DNA from: Arenibacter aquaticus
Lineage (GTDB): Bacteria > Bacteroidota > Bacteroidia > Flavobacteriales > Flavobacteriaceae
DNA length: 64,000 nucleotides
Direction: 5' to 3'
Assembly: GCF_003957295.1 (NCBI RefSeq)
Contig: NZ_RQPJ01000024.1
Coordinates: forward strand, 1,730-65,729
In this document: piece after piece, positions 18,533 through 28,188 of the stretch
Position numbering within the stretch: the first letter of the stretch is position 1
How the letters are laid out: every line of letters begins with the position of its first letter
Notes under the pieces: generated by a model
Told to the model about the DNA's origin: nothing
The model's input: only the letters and a program-made list of their open reading frames with translations
Databases searched by the model: none
Translations under genes and position numbers: made by a program

Positions 18533-19120
18533 ATGAAAGCAATTTTAAAATTAACAGCAATCGCAGGTTTGTTACTAACTAGTACCGTAGCCATGGCGAA
18601 CGATCCAGGAATGTACTTAACACCACTAAAAAAAGCCAAGAGCTTTATACTTAAGTTAGACAATCAGACAGCGTCTTCTACCTTGACCATGACTGATATG
18701 GAAGATCATCAGATATTTGTTGAGACTATTAAAGGTAAAGGAGAGTATTCTAAGAAATTTGATTTATCAAAATTGGAAGAAGGACTTTACTTTGTAAAAA
18801 TGGAATCTTCTTTTAAGGTTGTAGAGTATACTCTTGATGTAACCGAATTTGATGTAGAGGTGGTTTCCAGTGAAGAGACAATAAAGCCATACTTTAGACA
18901 AGATGGAGGAATGCTTTATGTTAACTATCTTAACGAAAAGCTTAGTCCAATTGTGATAAAAGTCGTTGACGGTCAAAACAGAGTTATCTTCAACCAGGAT
19001 TTGGGTAGTTCCTTTGTGGTTGGAAAGGCTTTTAACTTTAAAAAGGCACTTAAGGACAGCTATACTGTTACTATCAGCGAAGGAAGTAACACGTATATAA
19101 AAACATTCTCTGTTAACTAG
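18533..19120 (+). CDS. Secreted protein made of two sorting-domain-like beta modules, function unknown
   Basis: 195 residues with a signal peptide (1-22, ending AMA-N). The mature protein appears to be two consecutive beta-sandwich modules. The first (about 38-100) reads like a secretion C-terminal domain: LTMTDMEDHQIFVETIKG, then FDLSKLEEGLYFVKM. The second (about 126-195) has the same order: VIKVVDGQNRVIFNQDL, FNFKKALKDSYTVTI, ending IKTFSVN. Type A T9SS sorting domains share this pattern, but here there is almost no cargo. No cysteine or catalytic motif is visible. It is monocistronic, with promoter at 18487 and a terminator right after. I do not recognise a named family. Confidence 0.75.
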   Translation: MKAILKLTAIAGLLLTSTVAMANDPGMYLTPLKKAKSFILKLDNQTASSTLTMTDMEDHQIFVETIKGKGEYSKKFDLSKLEEGLYFVKMESSFKVVEYTLDVTEFDVEVVSSEETIKPYFRQDGGMLYVNYLNEKLSPIVIKVVDGQNRVIFNQDLGSSFVVGKAFNFKKALKDSYTVTISEGSNTYIKTFSVN

Positions 19121-19163
19121 TCGGTTAAAGTAATTCAGAGTTTAATTTAGAGTTATGTTTAAT

Positions 19164-19189
19164 ACAGAGGGGCCAATTGGCCCCTCTGT
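19164..19189. terminator. Bidirectional terminator
   Basis: A perfect 26-base palindrome (acagaggggcc, aatt, mirrored) followed by a T-rich tail, between two converging genes. Its last base is the first base of the MOSC gene stop codon. Confidence 0.85.
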
Positions 19190-19833
19190 TATTTTTTGGA
19201 TAAAGCGTACTTTAATAGTCGCTCTCTCTTGTATTCCGGTAAGGCCAGATTATCAATGGCTTTCTGAAGGGAGATGGGATCCTTTTCTTTGGCCAGTATG
19301 AGGTTAAAGCATTCCCTGATACTTAGCGTATTGGCCGACATTTCCTTTAACACCAGCGCATCTCCTTTTGTTGCCCAGCCTTCCTCTAAAATTCGCACAT
19401 AGGTGCCAGGGTATCCATAATCTATAAATTGCTTTATTATTTTGGCATCCCCAAAACGAACCCCAAGCTTATAACAGGGCTCCCTTGGTTGGGAAACCTG
19501 GACCACAGCACTACCAATGGCATAGATATCCCCAATTCTAATTTGGGACTCATCCAGGCCCTGTACGGTAAGATTTTCTCCGAACATTCCCCAGTCCCAA
19601 TCTAATTTTGGATATAGTTTTTTCCAGTAGGGGTAGTGCTCTGAGCTAAAAAGGTAACAAGCCTTATGTACTCCCCCATGGTGTTTACGGTCTATTACGG
19701 AATCATTTTGCACATCTGTCTTTCCTAAGAATAGCGGGTTGGGGGTAGGGTATTTATAAATTCCCGTCAACTCCTTTTTTCCGTTATGCAGAAAGCTGGT
19801 AGCTTTTCCTATATTGGTAGCGATAACCTTCAT
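19189..19833 (-). CDS. MOSC domain-containing protein (YiiM-like)
   Basis: 214 residues from ATG 19833 (MKVIATNIGKA); the longer frame upstream has no family similarity. MOSC domains bind molybdenum cofactor or carry sulfur on a conserved Cys. Family marks: VIDRKHHGGVHKACYLFSSEHYPYW, GMFGENLTVQGL, IRIGDIYAIGSAVVQVSQPREPCYKLG (candidate conserved Cys) and the C-terminal helical region. YiiM-type proteins reduce N-hydroxylated base analogues using the cofactor; a similar detoxifying role here is inferred. The next gene on this strand starts 254 bases upstream, so it is probably alone. Confidence 0.88.
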   Translation of the reverse strand: MKVIATNIGKATSFLHNGKKELTGIYKYPTPNPLFLGKTDVQNDSVIDRKHHGGVHKACYLFSSEHYPYWKKLYPKLDWDWGMFGENLTVQGLDESQIRIGDIYAIGSAVVQVSQPREPCYKLGVRFGDAKIIKQFIDYGYPGTYVRILEEGWATKGDALVLKEMSANTLSIRECFNLILAKEKDPISLQKAIDNLALPEYKRERLLKYALSKK

Positions 19834-20086
19834 CTGTTTGTGTTTTCTATTTTTAAGGAGCCATTGCCTTTGCCAAGGGCAACCATTTGTGAAAAATATT
19901 TCTGTTTGTAAGGAGAAATACTTTGTTATACCACAGCATAAAGATAGCAAACAAAGGATAGATAATAAGGGGCAATGGTTAGTTTTAAACTGAGTAACCT
20001 AGCTTTCACTTATATCCAAGTTTTGGATAAGCATAGGTCCACCGCATAAAACAAAGGTGATAGGGGTAAAATAACCTTGGGGAGGT

Positions 20087-20446
20087 TTATAATCCCCAAT
20101 AGGAATACACCCAGTACATAAGTAGAAACTGCAGGGGAATTCTAAGGACAAGTATCCATTTTGGCAATCCTGCGGCTTCCTTTTCTCCTTTTAACATATT
20201 AATATGGACCAAAAGAAAAACGGTTAGCATTAGAATTATGCCTACAATTGATACATTCTTGGTGTAAGGAAAACAAAGTCCTATTCCCAATAGGATCTCT
20301 GCCAAACCGCTAATAAGAACCAAAACTTTATGGTAAGGTAGGTAGCGCGGCATAATCCTCAAGTATGTTTTCGGAAAAACAAAATGCATCACTCCGGCAA
20401 TTACGTAAATTGAACCTAATAGGTAAAGGTGCCAAGGGTATTCCAT
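20087..20446 (-). CDS. DoxX family small membrane protein
   Basis: 119 residues with four hydrophobic segments (about 5-25, 43-60, 66-85, 98-117), an inner-membrane protein of the DoxX/MauE-like group. Motifs LGSIYVIAGVMHFVFPKTYLRIMP and ISGLAEILLGIGL fit the family. DoxX-like proteins are linked to quinone or thiosulfate redox chemistry, but the function here cannot be told. It follows the htpG terminator, so it probably has its own promoter. Confidence 0.8.
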   Translation of the reverse strand: MEYPWHLYLLGSIYVIAGVMHFVFPKTYLRIMPRYLPYHKVLVLISGLAEILLGIGLCFPYTKNVSIVGIILMLTVFLLVHINMLKGEKEAAGLPKWILVLRIPLQFLLMYWVYSYWGL

Positions 20447-20469
20447 TTGGTAAAGGTATAAATAAAAAA

Positions 20470-20498
20470 AAGCTGAACTACACTAGGTAATTCAGCTT
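20470..20498 (-). terminator. htpG terminator
   Basis: Arms aagctgaa and ttcagctt (20470-20477, 20491-20498) form a hairpin that, on the minus strand, is followed by a long T run. It lies just after the htpG stop. Confidence 0.75.
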
Positions 20499-20524
20499 CT
20501 ACTTATTTAGGATTCAAGACCGTT

Positions 20525-22411
20525 TTACTTCACCATTTCATAACTCCTTTTTATGAACTTGGTAAGTTCTTCACCTTTAAGCAAGCCTTTGGACAATCGA
20601 GCCAAATCCAAGGATTGGCTAATTAGTCGCTCTTTCTTTTTGGCCGTCTTGGTATTCAGGATCTCTGTTACCAATTCATGGTTGGTGTTAACCACTAAAT
20701 TGTACATCTCGGGCATATTGCCCATCCCAAACATACCGCCACCACCTGTTTGCTGCATTTCCTTCATTCGGCGCATAAACTCGGGCTCGGTAATAATGAA
20801 TGGGGAGGCGTTGCTGTCCATCGCTTCCAATTGTATGGTATAGCTCTTACTGTCTATAGTTTTTTCAATATCAGTTTTTAAGCTTTCTTTTTCTTCGTCC
20901 GAAAGTTTGGAGATCTGAGTGTCCTCTTTCTTGATCAGATTATCAAGGTGGTCAGCATCAACACGGGCAAAGGACAACTTTTCTTTGGAGGTTTCCAGTT
21001 TTTGCATTAGGTGAGATACTATTGGGGAATCTAGTAACAATACTTCATATCCTTTGGCTTTGGCCGCCTCAATATAACTGTGTTGTTCTTCCTTATTGGA
21101 AGCATATAGAACCACTAATTTGTCATCCTTGTCGGTTTGATTTGCTTTTATTTTCTCCTGTAATTCCTCAAAAGTGTAAAAGCTGCCGTCTACGGTAGGA
21201 TACAGTGCAAATTTGTCGGCCTTTTCAAAGAATTTGTCTTCTGAAAGCATACCGTATTCAATAACGATTTTGATATCGTTCCATTTAGCCTCAAAATCTT
21301 CCCTATTGTTTTTGAAAAGGGAGCTTAGTTTGTCGGCAACCTTTCGCGTAATGTAGCTTGATATTTTCTTAACAGCTCCATCTGCCTGTAAATAGGAACG
21401 GGAAACGTTTAACGGAATGTCCGGTGAATCTATAACCCCTCTTAACATGGTTAAAAATTCTGGAACAATACCTTCTACATTGTCCGTTACAAAAACTTGA
21501 TTTTGGTACAGTTGAATCCTATCTTTCTGGGCACTTAGATCGTTGGTCAGTTTTGGGAAATATAGGATTCCTGTTAAGTTAAAGGGGTAATCCACATTTA
21601 GATGTATGTGAAATAAAGGTTCCTCAAACTGCATTGGGTAAAGTTCCCTGTAAAACCCTTTGTAATCCTCTTCTTTTAGTTCTGTTGGCTGCTTGGTCCA
21701 AGCAGGAACAGGATTGTTTATGATATTGTCTACTTCCTGAGTAGGTGCCGGATCTTCTTCCTTTGCCCCTTCAGGTTTTGGAAGCGTTTCGGTCTTTGTC
21801 CCAAATTTGATGGGCACGGGCATAAATTTGTTATACTTGCTTAGGAGGTTCCCAATTTTGGCTTCTTCCAAAAATTCTGTGGAATCGTCAGCTATATGAA
21901 GGATGATTTCTGAACCTCTAGATTCCTTATCGGCCTTTTTAAGAGTAAAATTGGGAGAACCATCACAAATCCAGTGGGCTGCAGGTTCGTCCTTATAGCT
22001 TTTGGTTATGATCTCAACTTTTTCTGCTACCATAAAGGCAGAGTAGAACCCTAGACCAAAATGACCTATGATACCGGAATCTTTTGCCGAATCCTTGTAT
22101 TTGTCAAGGAATTCTTCGGCTCCGGAAAAGGCAATTTCATTGATGTATTTCTGTACTTCCTCTTCGGTCATACCTACACCTTGGTCAATAATATGGATTT
22201 TCTTTCCTTCTTTGTCCACCTTTACCTCAATAATTGGATTGCCATATTCTACTTTGGCTTCTCCAATAGTAGTGAGGTGCTTTAGTTTTAAGGTAGCATC
22301 TGTTGCATTGGAGATTAGCTCCCTTAAAAAGATCTCATGATCGCTGTATAGGAATTTTTTTATTAGCGGAAATATGTTCTCTACGGAAACATTAATCTTG
22401 CCTGTGGCCAT
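20525..22411 (-). CDS. htpG: Molecular chaperone HtpG (Hsp90)
   Basis: 628 residues, full length. The GHKL ATPase domain is N-terminal: FLRELISNATDAT, DQGVGMT and GHFGLGFYSAFMVA motifs bind ATP. The middle domain begins near residue 230 with the catalytic-arginine region (PLNVSRSYLQ), and a C-terminal dimerisation domain follows without the eukaryotic MEEVD. It has a short Met-Gly-rich stretch (QQTGGGGMFGMGN) near residue 550, common in Bacteroidota Hsp90s. A cytoplasmic ATP-dependent folding chaperone. It is monocistronic with its own terminator. Confidence 0.97.
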   Translation of the reverse strand: MATGKINVSVENIFPLIKKFLYSDHEIFLRELISNATDATLKLKHLTTIGEAKVEYGNPIIEVKVDKEGKKIHIIDQGVGMTEEEVQKYINEIAFSGAEEFLDKYKDSAKDSGIIGHFGLGFYSAFMVAEKVEIITKSYKDEPAAHWICDGSPNFTLKKADKESRGSEIILHIADDSTEFLEEAKIGNLLSKYNKFMPVPIKFGTKTETLPKPEGAKEEDPAPTQEVDNIINNPVPAWTKQPTELKEEDYKGFYRELYPMQFEEPLFHIHLNVDYPFNLTGILYFPKLTNDLSAQKDRIQLYQNQVFVTDNVEGIVPEFLTMLRGVIDSPDIPLNVSRSYLQADGAVKKISSYITRKVADKLSSLFKNNREDFEAKWNDIKIVIEYGMLSEDKFFEKADKFALYPTVDGSFYTFEELQEKIKANQTDKDDKLVVLYASNKEEQHSYIEAAKAKGYEVLLLDSPIVSHLMQKLETSKEKLSFARVDADHLDNLIKKEDTQISKLSDEEKESLKTDIEKTIDSKSYTIQLEAMDSNASPFIITEPEFMRRMKEMQQTGGGGMFGMGNMPEMYNLVVNTNHELVTEILNTKTAKKKERLISQSLDLARLSKGLLKGEELTKFIKRSYEMVK

Positions 22412-22581
22412 ACTTCTAATATTTTTAAGTTTTACAATTTACCATAGTCAAAAAAAATACCATTGTTTGGGAATGTGACAAACTGACATTATTTAGTGTA
22501 AGGGTATCGGAGTCATAATGTCATCCTGTAAATTAATGGTTTGGCCTAGGTTTTGGCAATTTATATGGATTTTTATCCGTT

Positions 22582-22589
22582 TATTTTTG
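22582..22589 (+). promoter_or_regulatory. -7 promoter element (TATTTTTG)
   Basis: TATTTTTGTG fits TAnnTTTG, about 84 bases before the fabH-like start. A TTTTGG at 22551 is 26 bases further up, slightly too far for a standard -33. Confidence 0.4.
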
Positions 22590-22672
22590 TGTATCTTGGG
22601 TAAAAGTTTAATTATTTCTCATACATTAGATTTCAAAGAAAACCTATTGGGGATGATTCTCCGCTAATCAAA

Positions 22673-23695
22673 ATGAAGCAGAAAATGTTTAATTCAAAAA
22701 TATCAGGTCTCGGGTATTACGTTCCCGAAAATGTTGTTACCAATGACGATCTATCAAAAATAATGGATACCAATGACGCATGGATACAGGAGCGTACCGG
22801 TATAAAAGAGAGAAGACATGTGGTGCAAGGAGATGGGGATACCACAACTACCATGGGGGTAAAGGCTGCTAAAATTGCTATAGAACGCTCAGGGATTGAT
22901 AAAGATGACGTCGACTTTATAATCTTTGCAACCTTGAGTCCGGATTATTATTTTCCTGGCCCCGGTGTTTTGGTACAACGGGATCTAGGAATAAAAACTG
23001 TAGGGGCCCTGGATGTTAGGAACCAGTGCTCGGGATTTGTTTATGCCCTTTCTGTAGCCGATCAATATGTAAAGACCGGAATGTATAAAAATGTCCTGGT
23101 AATAGGATCCGAACTGCATTCCCATGGTTTGGATATGACAACTAGGGGCAGGGGGGTATCCGTGATATTTGGTGATGGTGCCGGAGCAGCCATCGTATGC
23201 CGGGAAGAGAGTTCGGACAAGGGAATACTTTCCACTCATTTGCATTCCGAAGGGGAGCATGCCGAGGAATTGGCTCTAATAGCCCCGGGAATGGGCAAGC
23301 GCTGGGTAACCGATATTTTGAAAGACAATGATCCAGAGGATGCTTCTTATCTGCCCCATATGAATGGACAATTTGTCTTTAAGAATGCCGTAGTACGCTT
23401 TAGTGAAGTGATTATAGAAGGATTAAAGGCCAATAATTTAGAGGCAAAGGATATAGATATGCTGGTACCCCACCAAGCCAATTTGAGGATATCCCAGTTT
23501 ATACAAAAAAAGTTTGGTCTAGGCGATGATCAAGTATTTAACAATATAATGAATTATGGTAATACTACTGCTGCTTCCATACCTATTGCATTGACAGAAG
23601 CTTGGGAGCAAGGTAAGATCAAATCTGGTGATTTGGTGGTTTTGGCAGCCTTTGGCAGTGGCTTTACTTGGGGAAGTGTTATAATTAGATGGTAA
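22673..23695 (+). CDS. 3-oxoacyl-ACP synthase III family protein (FabH-like)
   Basis: 340 residues. The thiolase-fold triad is complete: Cys119 (RNQCSGFVYAL), His267 (VPHQANLRI) and Asn297 (NYGNTTAASIP), with GDGAGAAIV before the second half. FabH starts fatty-acid chains by joining acetyl-CoA to malonyl-ACP; flavobacteria carry several homologues, some used for flexirubin or other polyketide-like products, so I give no symbol. It is not next to plsX, acpP or fabD. ATG 22673 or 22685 could be the start; homologues begin near the second (MFNSKISGLGYY). Confidence 0.9.
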   Translation: MKQKMFNSKISGLGYYVPENVVTNDDLSKIMDTNDAWIQERTGIKERRHVVQGDGDTTTTMGVKAAKIAIERSGIDKDDVDFIIFATLSPDYYFPGPGVLVQRDLGIKTVGALDVRNQCSGFVYALSVADQYVKTGMYKNVLVIGSELHSHGLDMTTRGRGVSVIFGDGAGAAIVCREESSDKGILSTHLHSEGEHAEELALIAPGMGKRWVTDILKDNDPEDASYLPHMNGQFVFKNAVVRFSEVIIEGLKANNLEAKDIDMLVPHQANLRISQFIQKKFGLGDDQVFNNIMNYGNTTAASIPIALTEAWEQGKIKSGDLVVLAAFGSGFTWGSVIIRW

Positions 23696-23719
23696 GGGAT
23701 TAGATGTACTTAAAAAACA

Positions 23720-23745
23720 AAACCCGGAACAAATGTTCCGGGTTT
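23720..23745 (+). terminator. Rho-independent terminator after the fabH-like gene
   Basis: Arms aaacccggaac (23720-23730) and gttccgggttt (23735-23745) around a 4-base loop, followed by a T-rich tail, 25 bases after the stop. Confidence 0.88.
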
Positions 23746-24275
23746 CTTTCATTGATAAACTATACTAAACACTAACCATTAACTATAAATATATAGCGCT
23801 ATCAATGACCAATTTCTTGTATCAACTGTATAGATGATATGGTATAATTGTACATACAAAGAACCCTAGTTGGGACCTTTATGTGTAGGTAACCAAAATA
23901 AATTTTAAAACATTGATGTAATGCGGCTATAGGACTGGGGGAACTATGCCTGACACAAATAAAAGGTTTATTCTTAAATAATCAAAATATACGAGTCTTT
24001 AGTTTCTGTTAATTAACTTAATATTCACTGTGTTTGTGCACGGTTATAGAGGTTATGAAGATTGATTTTCTGTTCTAATTAGGTCTATATAATATAAAAA
24101 AATAATTTAACGTACTAATAATCAACACTTTGGTTTTATGTTTTAAATTTATTGCTATTTACTAATGCTAGTTGTTCAGAAGTGTGGGATCTATTTTAGA
24201 CCCTGTTTTTAGCTGGGTAATAGTTCTTGGATAAAAGGGCATTTCTATCGATAAAAGGTGTTTAAGGCTGCGCGC
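23746..24275. other. Long AT-rich intergenic region, no gene recognised
   Basis: About 530 bases between the terminator and the end of the converging symporter gene. Stops occur often in all frames; I see no tRNA shape, promoter consensus or repeat beyond a short gttaattaac palindrome at 24008. It may be 3' noncoding sequence or the remains of a lost gene. Confidence 0.4.
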
Positions 24276-25778
24276 TTAAGACTTCATAATTTTACTGGCC
24301 ATGGTTTGTTGCTTGTCTTTAGGTCTTGTTCTTATAAGCCAAAGTCCAAAGAAGGTTATAATCCCATTTATGGGGAGCAACTCATAGCCCACTTGGTATC
24401 CACCTAAGTGCTCTGTTGGAATATTGGCTATAAGTAGGGTCAAGGCCACCGAGGATAATGCTGTTATCCATGAATAATGGTCTTTTATCTTGTGTTGGGT
24501 GAAGATGCCAAAGGTGAAAAGCCCTAACAGAGGGCCATAGGTGTAGGTGGCTACCGTAAGGAGTCCGTCTATTACATTTTTGTCCAGTACATGCTTAAAG
24601 CCCACAACAACTGTGATGAGTAAAAGGCCCATTCCCAAGTGTGTTTTCTTGCGAACCGACTTACGGGTTCTCTCTGGTTTTTTATTAATATTTAAAAAGT
24701 CTAGGCAAAAGGATGTGGTTAAGGAAGTTAGTGAGCTGTCTGCACTACTATATGCCGCAGCAATGAGTCCCAGTACAAAAGTTATGGCTACTGTGGTCTC
24801 CAGGCCACTATTGATAGCAATTTCTGGAAAAAGAAGATCGGCCTTGGCGGTGCCGTCTATTGTCGGGAGGCTTATGTTGGCCTTTTTGGCATATATGAAA
24901 AGCAGAGCTCCTAAAAGTAAAAAAAAGAAGTTTACCAGAATAAGGACCAAACTAAAGGTAATCATATTCTTTTGTGCTTCCTTAAGATTTCTACAGCTGA
25001 GGTTTTTTTGCATCATTTCTTGATCAAGGCCGGTCATACAGATGGTGATGAACATGCCTCCAATAAAGGATTTTAGGAAGTGCGACTTGCTGTAGAAATT
25101 GTCTGTAAACAACACTTTATTGTATGTGGTTAATTCTTCGGATTTTAAAAATTCAGTAAAGCTCCATCCTAGTTCCCTGTTGATGTAATAAATAGACAAT
25201 CCAACGGCGAGTAGCATAAAAAAGGTTTGTAAGGTATCTGTCCAAACAATGGTCTTTATACCCCCCTTGTTGGTGTATATCCAGATTAGGAGTATAGATA
25301 GACAGACCGTAATTTCAAAGGGTACATTCCAGGCGTCAAATACAAATTGTTGTAAAACTATGGTCACTAGAAATAATCTAAAGGAAGCTCCCAATACCCG
25401 AGAGATAAAAAAGAAAAAAGCTCCTGTTCTGTAGCTAACCTTTCCAAATCTATTTTCTAAGTATTCATATATAGAAGTAAGGTTCATGGAGTAGTATATG
25501 GGTAGTAAGATATAGGCTATAACGAGGTAACCTGCGAAATACCCCAGTACTACCTGCAAATAGCTAAATTGGGACCCGCCCACCCACCCCGGAACAGAAA
25601 TAAAGGTTACGCCGGACAAAGAGGCCCCTATCATACCAAAGGCTACCAGATACCAGGGAGATTGCCTTCCTGCCCTGAAAAAGTCGGCGTTGGAATCATT
25701 TTTTCCCGTATAATGGGAAATAAACAATAGCATTAAAAAATAGCAGAGGATTAGGATTACTATTAATGTCGGGGTCAT
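24276..25778 (-). CDS. Sodium:solute symporter (SSS family)
   Basis: 500 residues with about 13 hydrophobic segments, an inner-membrane Na+-coupled importer. Family marks: [34 protein letters not shown] in the first helices, [16 protein letters not shown] in the middle, and [19 protein letters not shown], which carries the Na+-site Ser residues of TM8. The substrate (sugar, amino acid or sialic acid) cannot be told and no catabolic genes are adjacent. Its start is 148 bases from the divergent recR gene. Confidence 0.9.
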   Translation of the reverse strand: MTPTLIVILILCYFLMLLFISHYTGKNDSNADFFRAGRQSPWYLVAFGMIGASLSGVTFISVPGWVGGSQFSYLQVVLGYFAGYLVIAYILLPIYYSMNLTSIYEYLENRFGKVSYRTGAFFFFISRVLGASFRLFLVTIVLQQFVFDAWNVPFEITVCLSILLIWIYTNKGGIKTIVWTDTLQTFFMLLAVGLSIYYINRELGWSFTEFLKSEELTTYNKVLFTDNFYSKSHFLKSFIGGMFITICMTGLDQEMMQKNLSCRNLKEAQKNMITFSLVLILVNFFFLLLGALLFIYAKKANISLPTIDGTAKADLLFPEIAINSGLETTVAITFVLGLIAAAYSSADSSLTSLTTSFCLDFLNINKKPERTRKSVRKKTHLGMGLLLITVVVGFKHVLDKNVIDGLLTVATYTYGPLLGLFTFGIFTQHKIKDHYSWITALSSVALTLLIANIPTEHLGGYQVGYELLPINGIITFFGLWLIRTRPKDKQQTMASKIMKS

Positions 25779-25925
25779 TCTTATAAATTAGTCCGGAAAA
25801 GTACAAAAATCCCTAATCAATATAGTGATGCAAGGGCATTGGGCGGGAAGCTGGGCCTAGATGATTGCTAATTAACTTTAACATTGAATCGCTATATAAC
25901 GGTATAAAATTGTAATTTTGTGGAT

Positions 25926-26543
25926 ATGGAATTTTCTTCAAAATTATTGGAAAATGCGGTTTATGAGATGTCGCAGCTACCGGGTATTGGCAAACGCACG
26001 GCCTTGCGGTTGGTGTTGCATCTCCTAAAACAACCAAAGGAGCAGACTTCAAGGTTGGCCGACGCTCTCGTGGGACTAAAAAACAAAGTCAAATTTTGTA
26101 AGAGTTGTCATAATATTTCCGATACCGAACTCTGCGAGATATGTTCAAACCCTAGGAGGGATGAAAGTATTGTATGCGTGGTAGAAGACATAAGGGATGT
26201 AATGGCCATAGAAAACACCTCTCAGTTCAAAGGGTTGTACCATGTGCTTGGTGGAAAAATTTCACCTATGGAAGGGGTTGGCCCACAAGATTTAACTATA
26301 AAGCCTTTGGTAGACAAGGCTAAGGAGGGAAAAATAAAAGAACTTGTTTTTGCGTTAAGTTCTACCATGGAAGGGGATACTACAAATTTCTATATTTACA
26401 AGCAATTGGAGGATTTGGATATAAAAACATCTACCATTGCCAGGGGGATTGCCGTTGGGGACGAATTGGAGTATGCCGATGAGGTTACCTTGGGAAGAAG
26501 TATTCTTAATAGGATACCTTTTGAGAATTCATTAAAAGCGTAA
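25926..26543 (+). CDS. recR: Recombination protein RecR
   Basis: 205 residues from ATG 25926; a GTG two codons earlier is also open but falls in a TAATTTTG sequence resembling a -7 element. Domains: helix-hairpin-helix ([18 protein letters not shown]), zinc finger ([16 protein letters not shown]), Toprim domain beginning [15 protein letters not shown] with [11 protein letters not shown], and the C-terminal [22 protein letters not shown]. RecR works with RecF/RecO in gap repair to load RecA on SSB-coated DNA. Monocistronic. Confidence 0.96.
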   Translation: MEFSSKLLENAVYEMSQLPGIGKRTALRLVLHLLKQPKEQTSRLADALVGLKNKVKFCKSCHNISDTELCEICSNPRRDESIVCVVEDIRDVMAIENTSQFKGLYHVLGGKISPMEGVGPQDLTIKPLVDKAKEGKIKELVFALSSTMEGDTTNFYIYKQLEDLDIKTSTIARGIAVGDELEYADEVTLGRSILNRIPFENSLKA

Positions 26544-26596
26544 ATTGCATTGCTGTAAATAATGAATAAAAACCAAAAATATGGATATTTATTTGT

Positions 26597-26604
26597 TATT
26601 TTTG
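26597..26604 (+). promoter_or_regulatory. -7 promoter element (TATTTTTG) for the E2 gene
   Basis: TATTTTTGCAAA fits TAnnTTTG, 37 bases before the E2 ATG. Confidence 0.5.
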
Positions 26605-26641
26605 CAAAATATTAATCATAATAAGTGTTTTAAGTGTAGAT

Positions 26642-28021
26642 ATGTCAAAATTTGAATTAAAATTACCCCAGATGGGCGAGAGTGTTGCTGAGGCTACACT
26701 TACCTCCTGGCTTAAGGAAGTTGGTGATACCATTGAGATGGATGAGGCTGTTTTTGAAATTGCCACTGATAAGGTAGATTCTGAGGTGCCCAGTGAGGTT
26801 GATGGTGTTTTGGTGGAAAAATTATTCAATATAGATGATGTTGTCAAGGTAGGTGAGACGGTTGCTATTATAGAGGTCAATGGAGCGGATGTAGCCCAGG
26901 ACAGCATTGTGCAGGCCAATGTAGCTTCTGCTTCTGATGTTCCCGCACAAGAGGCGGCCCAGGAATTGGAGGTGGCGGTAAAGGAGGTGAAGGATGCTGT
27001 TGCTGCTCCCGTATCGGATTACAGTGGTACGGATAGGTTTTATTCGCCCTTGGTAAAAAATATAGCCAAACAGGAGGGGATTTCCGTGGCTGAGCTCGAT
27101 ACTATTACGGGCACTGGAAGTGAAGGAAGGGTAACAAAGAATGATATTCTGGATTATATTGCCAATGGCAAGAGCGGTGGCGCTATGTCTATTTCCGAAA
27201 AAGTGGAAATGCCCAAAGAGTCGCCCATAGCCAAAATTGGTGGAGACGATGGTATAGTTGGTAATAAGCAGGAAGAAGAAAAGGTAGGGGAAGTGCAGCA
27301 ACGCCCCAGTAATGGTGATGAGCACATTCCATTGACCCGTATGGGAAAATTAATAGCCCACCACATGAATGCCAGTCTGGCTACTTCTGCCCATGTGCAG
27401 AGCTTTATAGAGGTAGATGTGACCAATGTGGTGAATTGGAGAAAAAAGGTGAAGGATGCCTTTGAAAAAAGGGAAGGGGAGAAGCTTACCTTTACGCCTA
27501 TCTTTATGGAAGCGGTAGCTGTTGCCTTAAAGAAATACCCAATGATAAATATATCACTGGAAGGGGATACGGTTATAAAGAAAAAGAATATAAATATAGG
27601 GATGGCAGCAGCATTGCCCGATGGGAACTTAATTGTTCCGGTGATTAAAAATGCCGATCAATTGAATCTGGTAGGAATGGCCAAGGCTGTGAACGATTTG
27701 GCCAAAAGATCTAGAAGCAATTCCCTAAAACCAGATGAGGTTAAGGATGGTACCTATACGGTGACCAATGTAGGTACCTTCGGGAGTGTATTTGGGACCC
27801 CGATTATAAATCAGCCTCAAGTGGGGATACTGGCCTTAGGGGCTATTCGCAAGCAGCCTTCTGTTATAGAGACCAATGAGGGCGATTTTATCGCTATAAG
27901 AAGCAAAATGTACCTGTCGCACAGCTATGATCACAGAGTGGTCAACGGAGCTTTGGGGGGAATGTTTGTAAAGGCCGTGGCAGATTATTTGGAAGCTTGG
28001 GACATTAATAGGGAGGTATAG
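26642..28021 (+). CDS. 2-oxo acid dehydrogenase E2 (dihydrolipoyl acyltransferase)
   Basis: 459 residues in the standard order: one lipoyl domain (1-76; lipoyl Lys44 in ATDKVDSEV), a linker, a peripheral-subunit-binding domain (about 133-170; SPLVKNIAKQEGI...GRVTKNDILDYI), and the catalytic core (about 220-459). It transfers acyl groups from lipoyl-lysine to CoA in a multienzyme complex. Lack of adjacent E1/E3 leaves the substrate open; the sequence fits the branched-chain type or a general 2-oxo acid type. The catalytic HxxxDG motif reads HRVVNG, with Asn435 in place of Asp. It is a single-gene transcript ending in a strong terminator. Confidence 0.93.
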   Translation: MSKFELKLPQMGESVAEATLTSWLKEVGDTIEMDEAVFEIATDKVDSEVPSEVDGVLVEKLFNIDDVVKVGETVAIIEVNGADVAQDSIVQANVASASDVPAQEAAQELEVAVKEVKDAVAAPVSDYSGTDRFYSPLVKNIAKQEGISVAELDTITGTGSEGRVTKNDILDYIANGKSGGAMSISEKVEMPKESPIAKIGGDDGIVGNKQEEEKVGEVQQRPSNGDEHIPLTRMGKLIAHHMNASLATSAHVQSFIEVDVTNVVNWRKKVKDAFEKREGEKLTFTPIFMEAVAVALKKYPMINISLEGDTVIKKKNINIGMAAALPDGNLIVPVIKNADQLNLVGMAKAVNDLAKRSRSNSLKPDEVKDGTYTVTNVGTFGSVFGTPIINQPQVGILALGAIRKQPSVIETNEGDFIAIRSKMYLSHSYDHRVVNGALGGMFVKAVADYLEAWDINREV

Positions 28022-28068
28022 CACCTGGTAGGTCACTGACTTTGTTTAAGTTTTCTATACATGTAAAG

Positions 28069-28109
28069 CCCTTTGTATTGTGTTTTATAAACACAATACA
28101 AAGGGTTTT
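28069..28109 (+). terminator. Rho-independent terminator after the E2 gene
   Basis: Perfect 17-base arms (28069-28085 and 28089-28105) with a 3-base loop, followed by TTTT. Few T residues follow, but the stem is very stable. Confidence 0.8.
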
Positions 28110-28188
28110 GGTTATATAGTGGGTGTGCTTTCGGGATTGTTATAATCATCCTTTATATTTGGTTTAAATAACCAAAAACCAAAATGTA

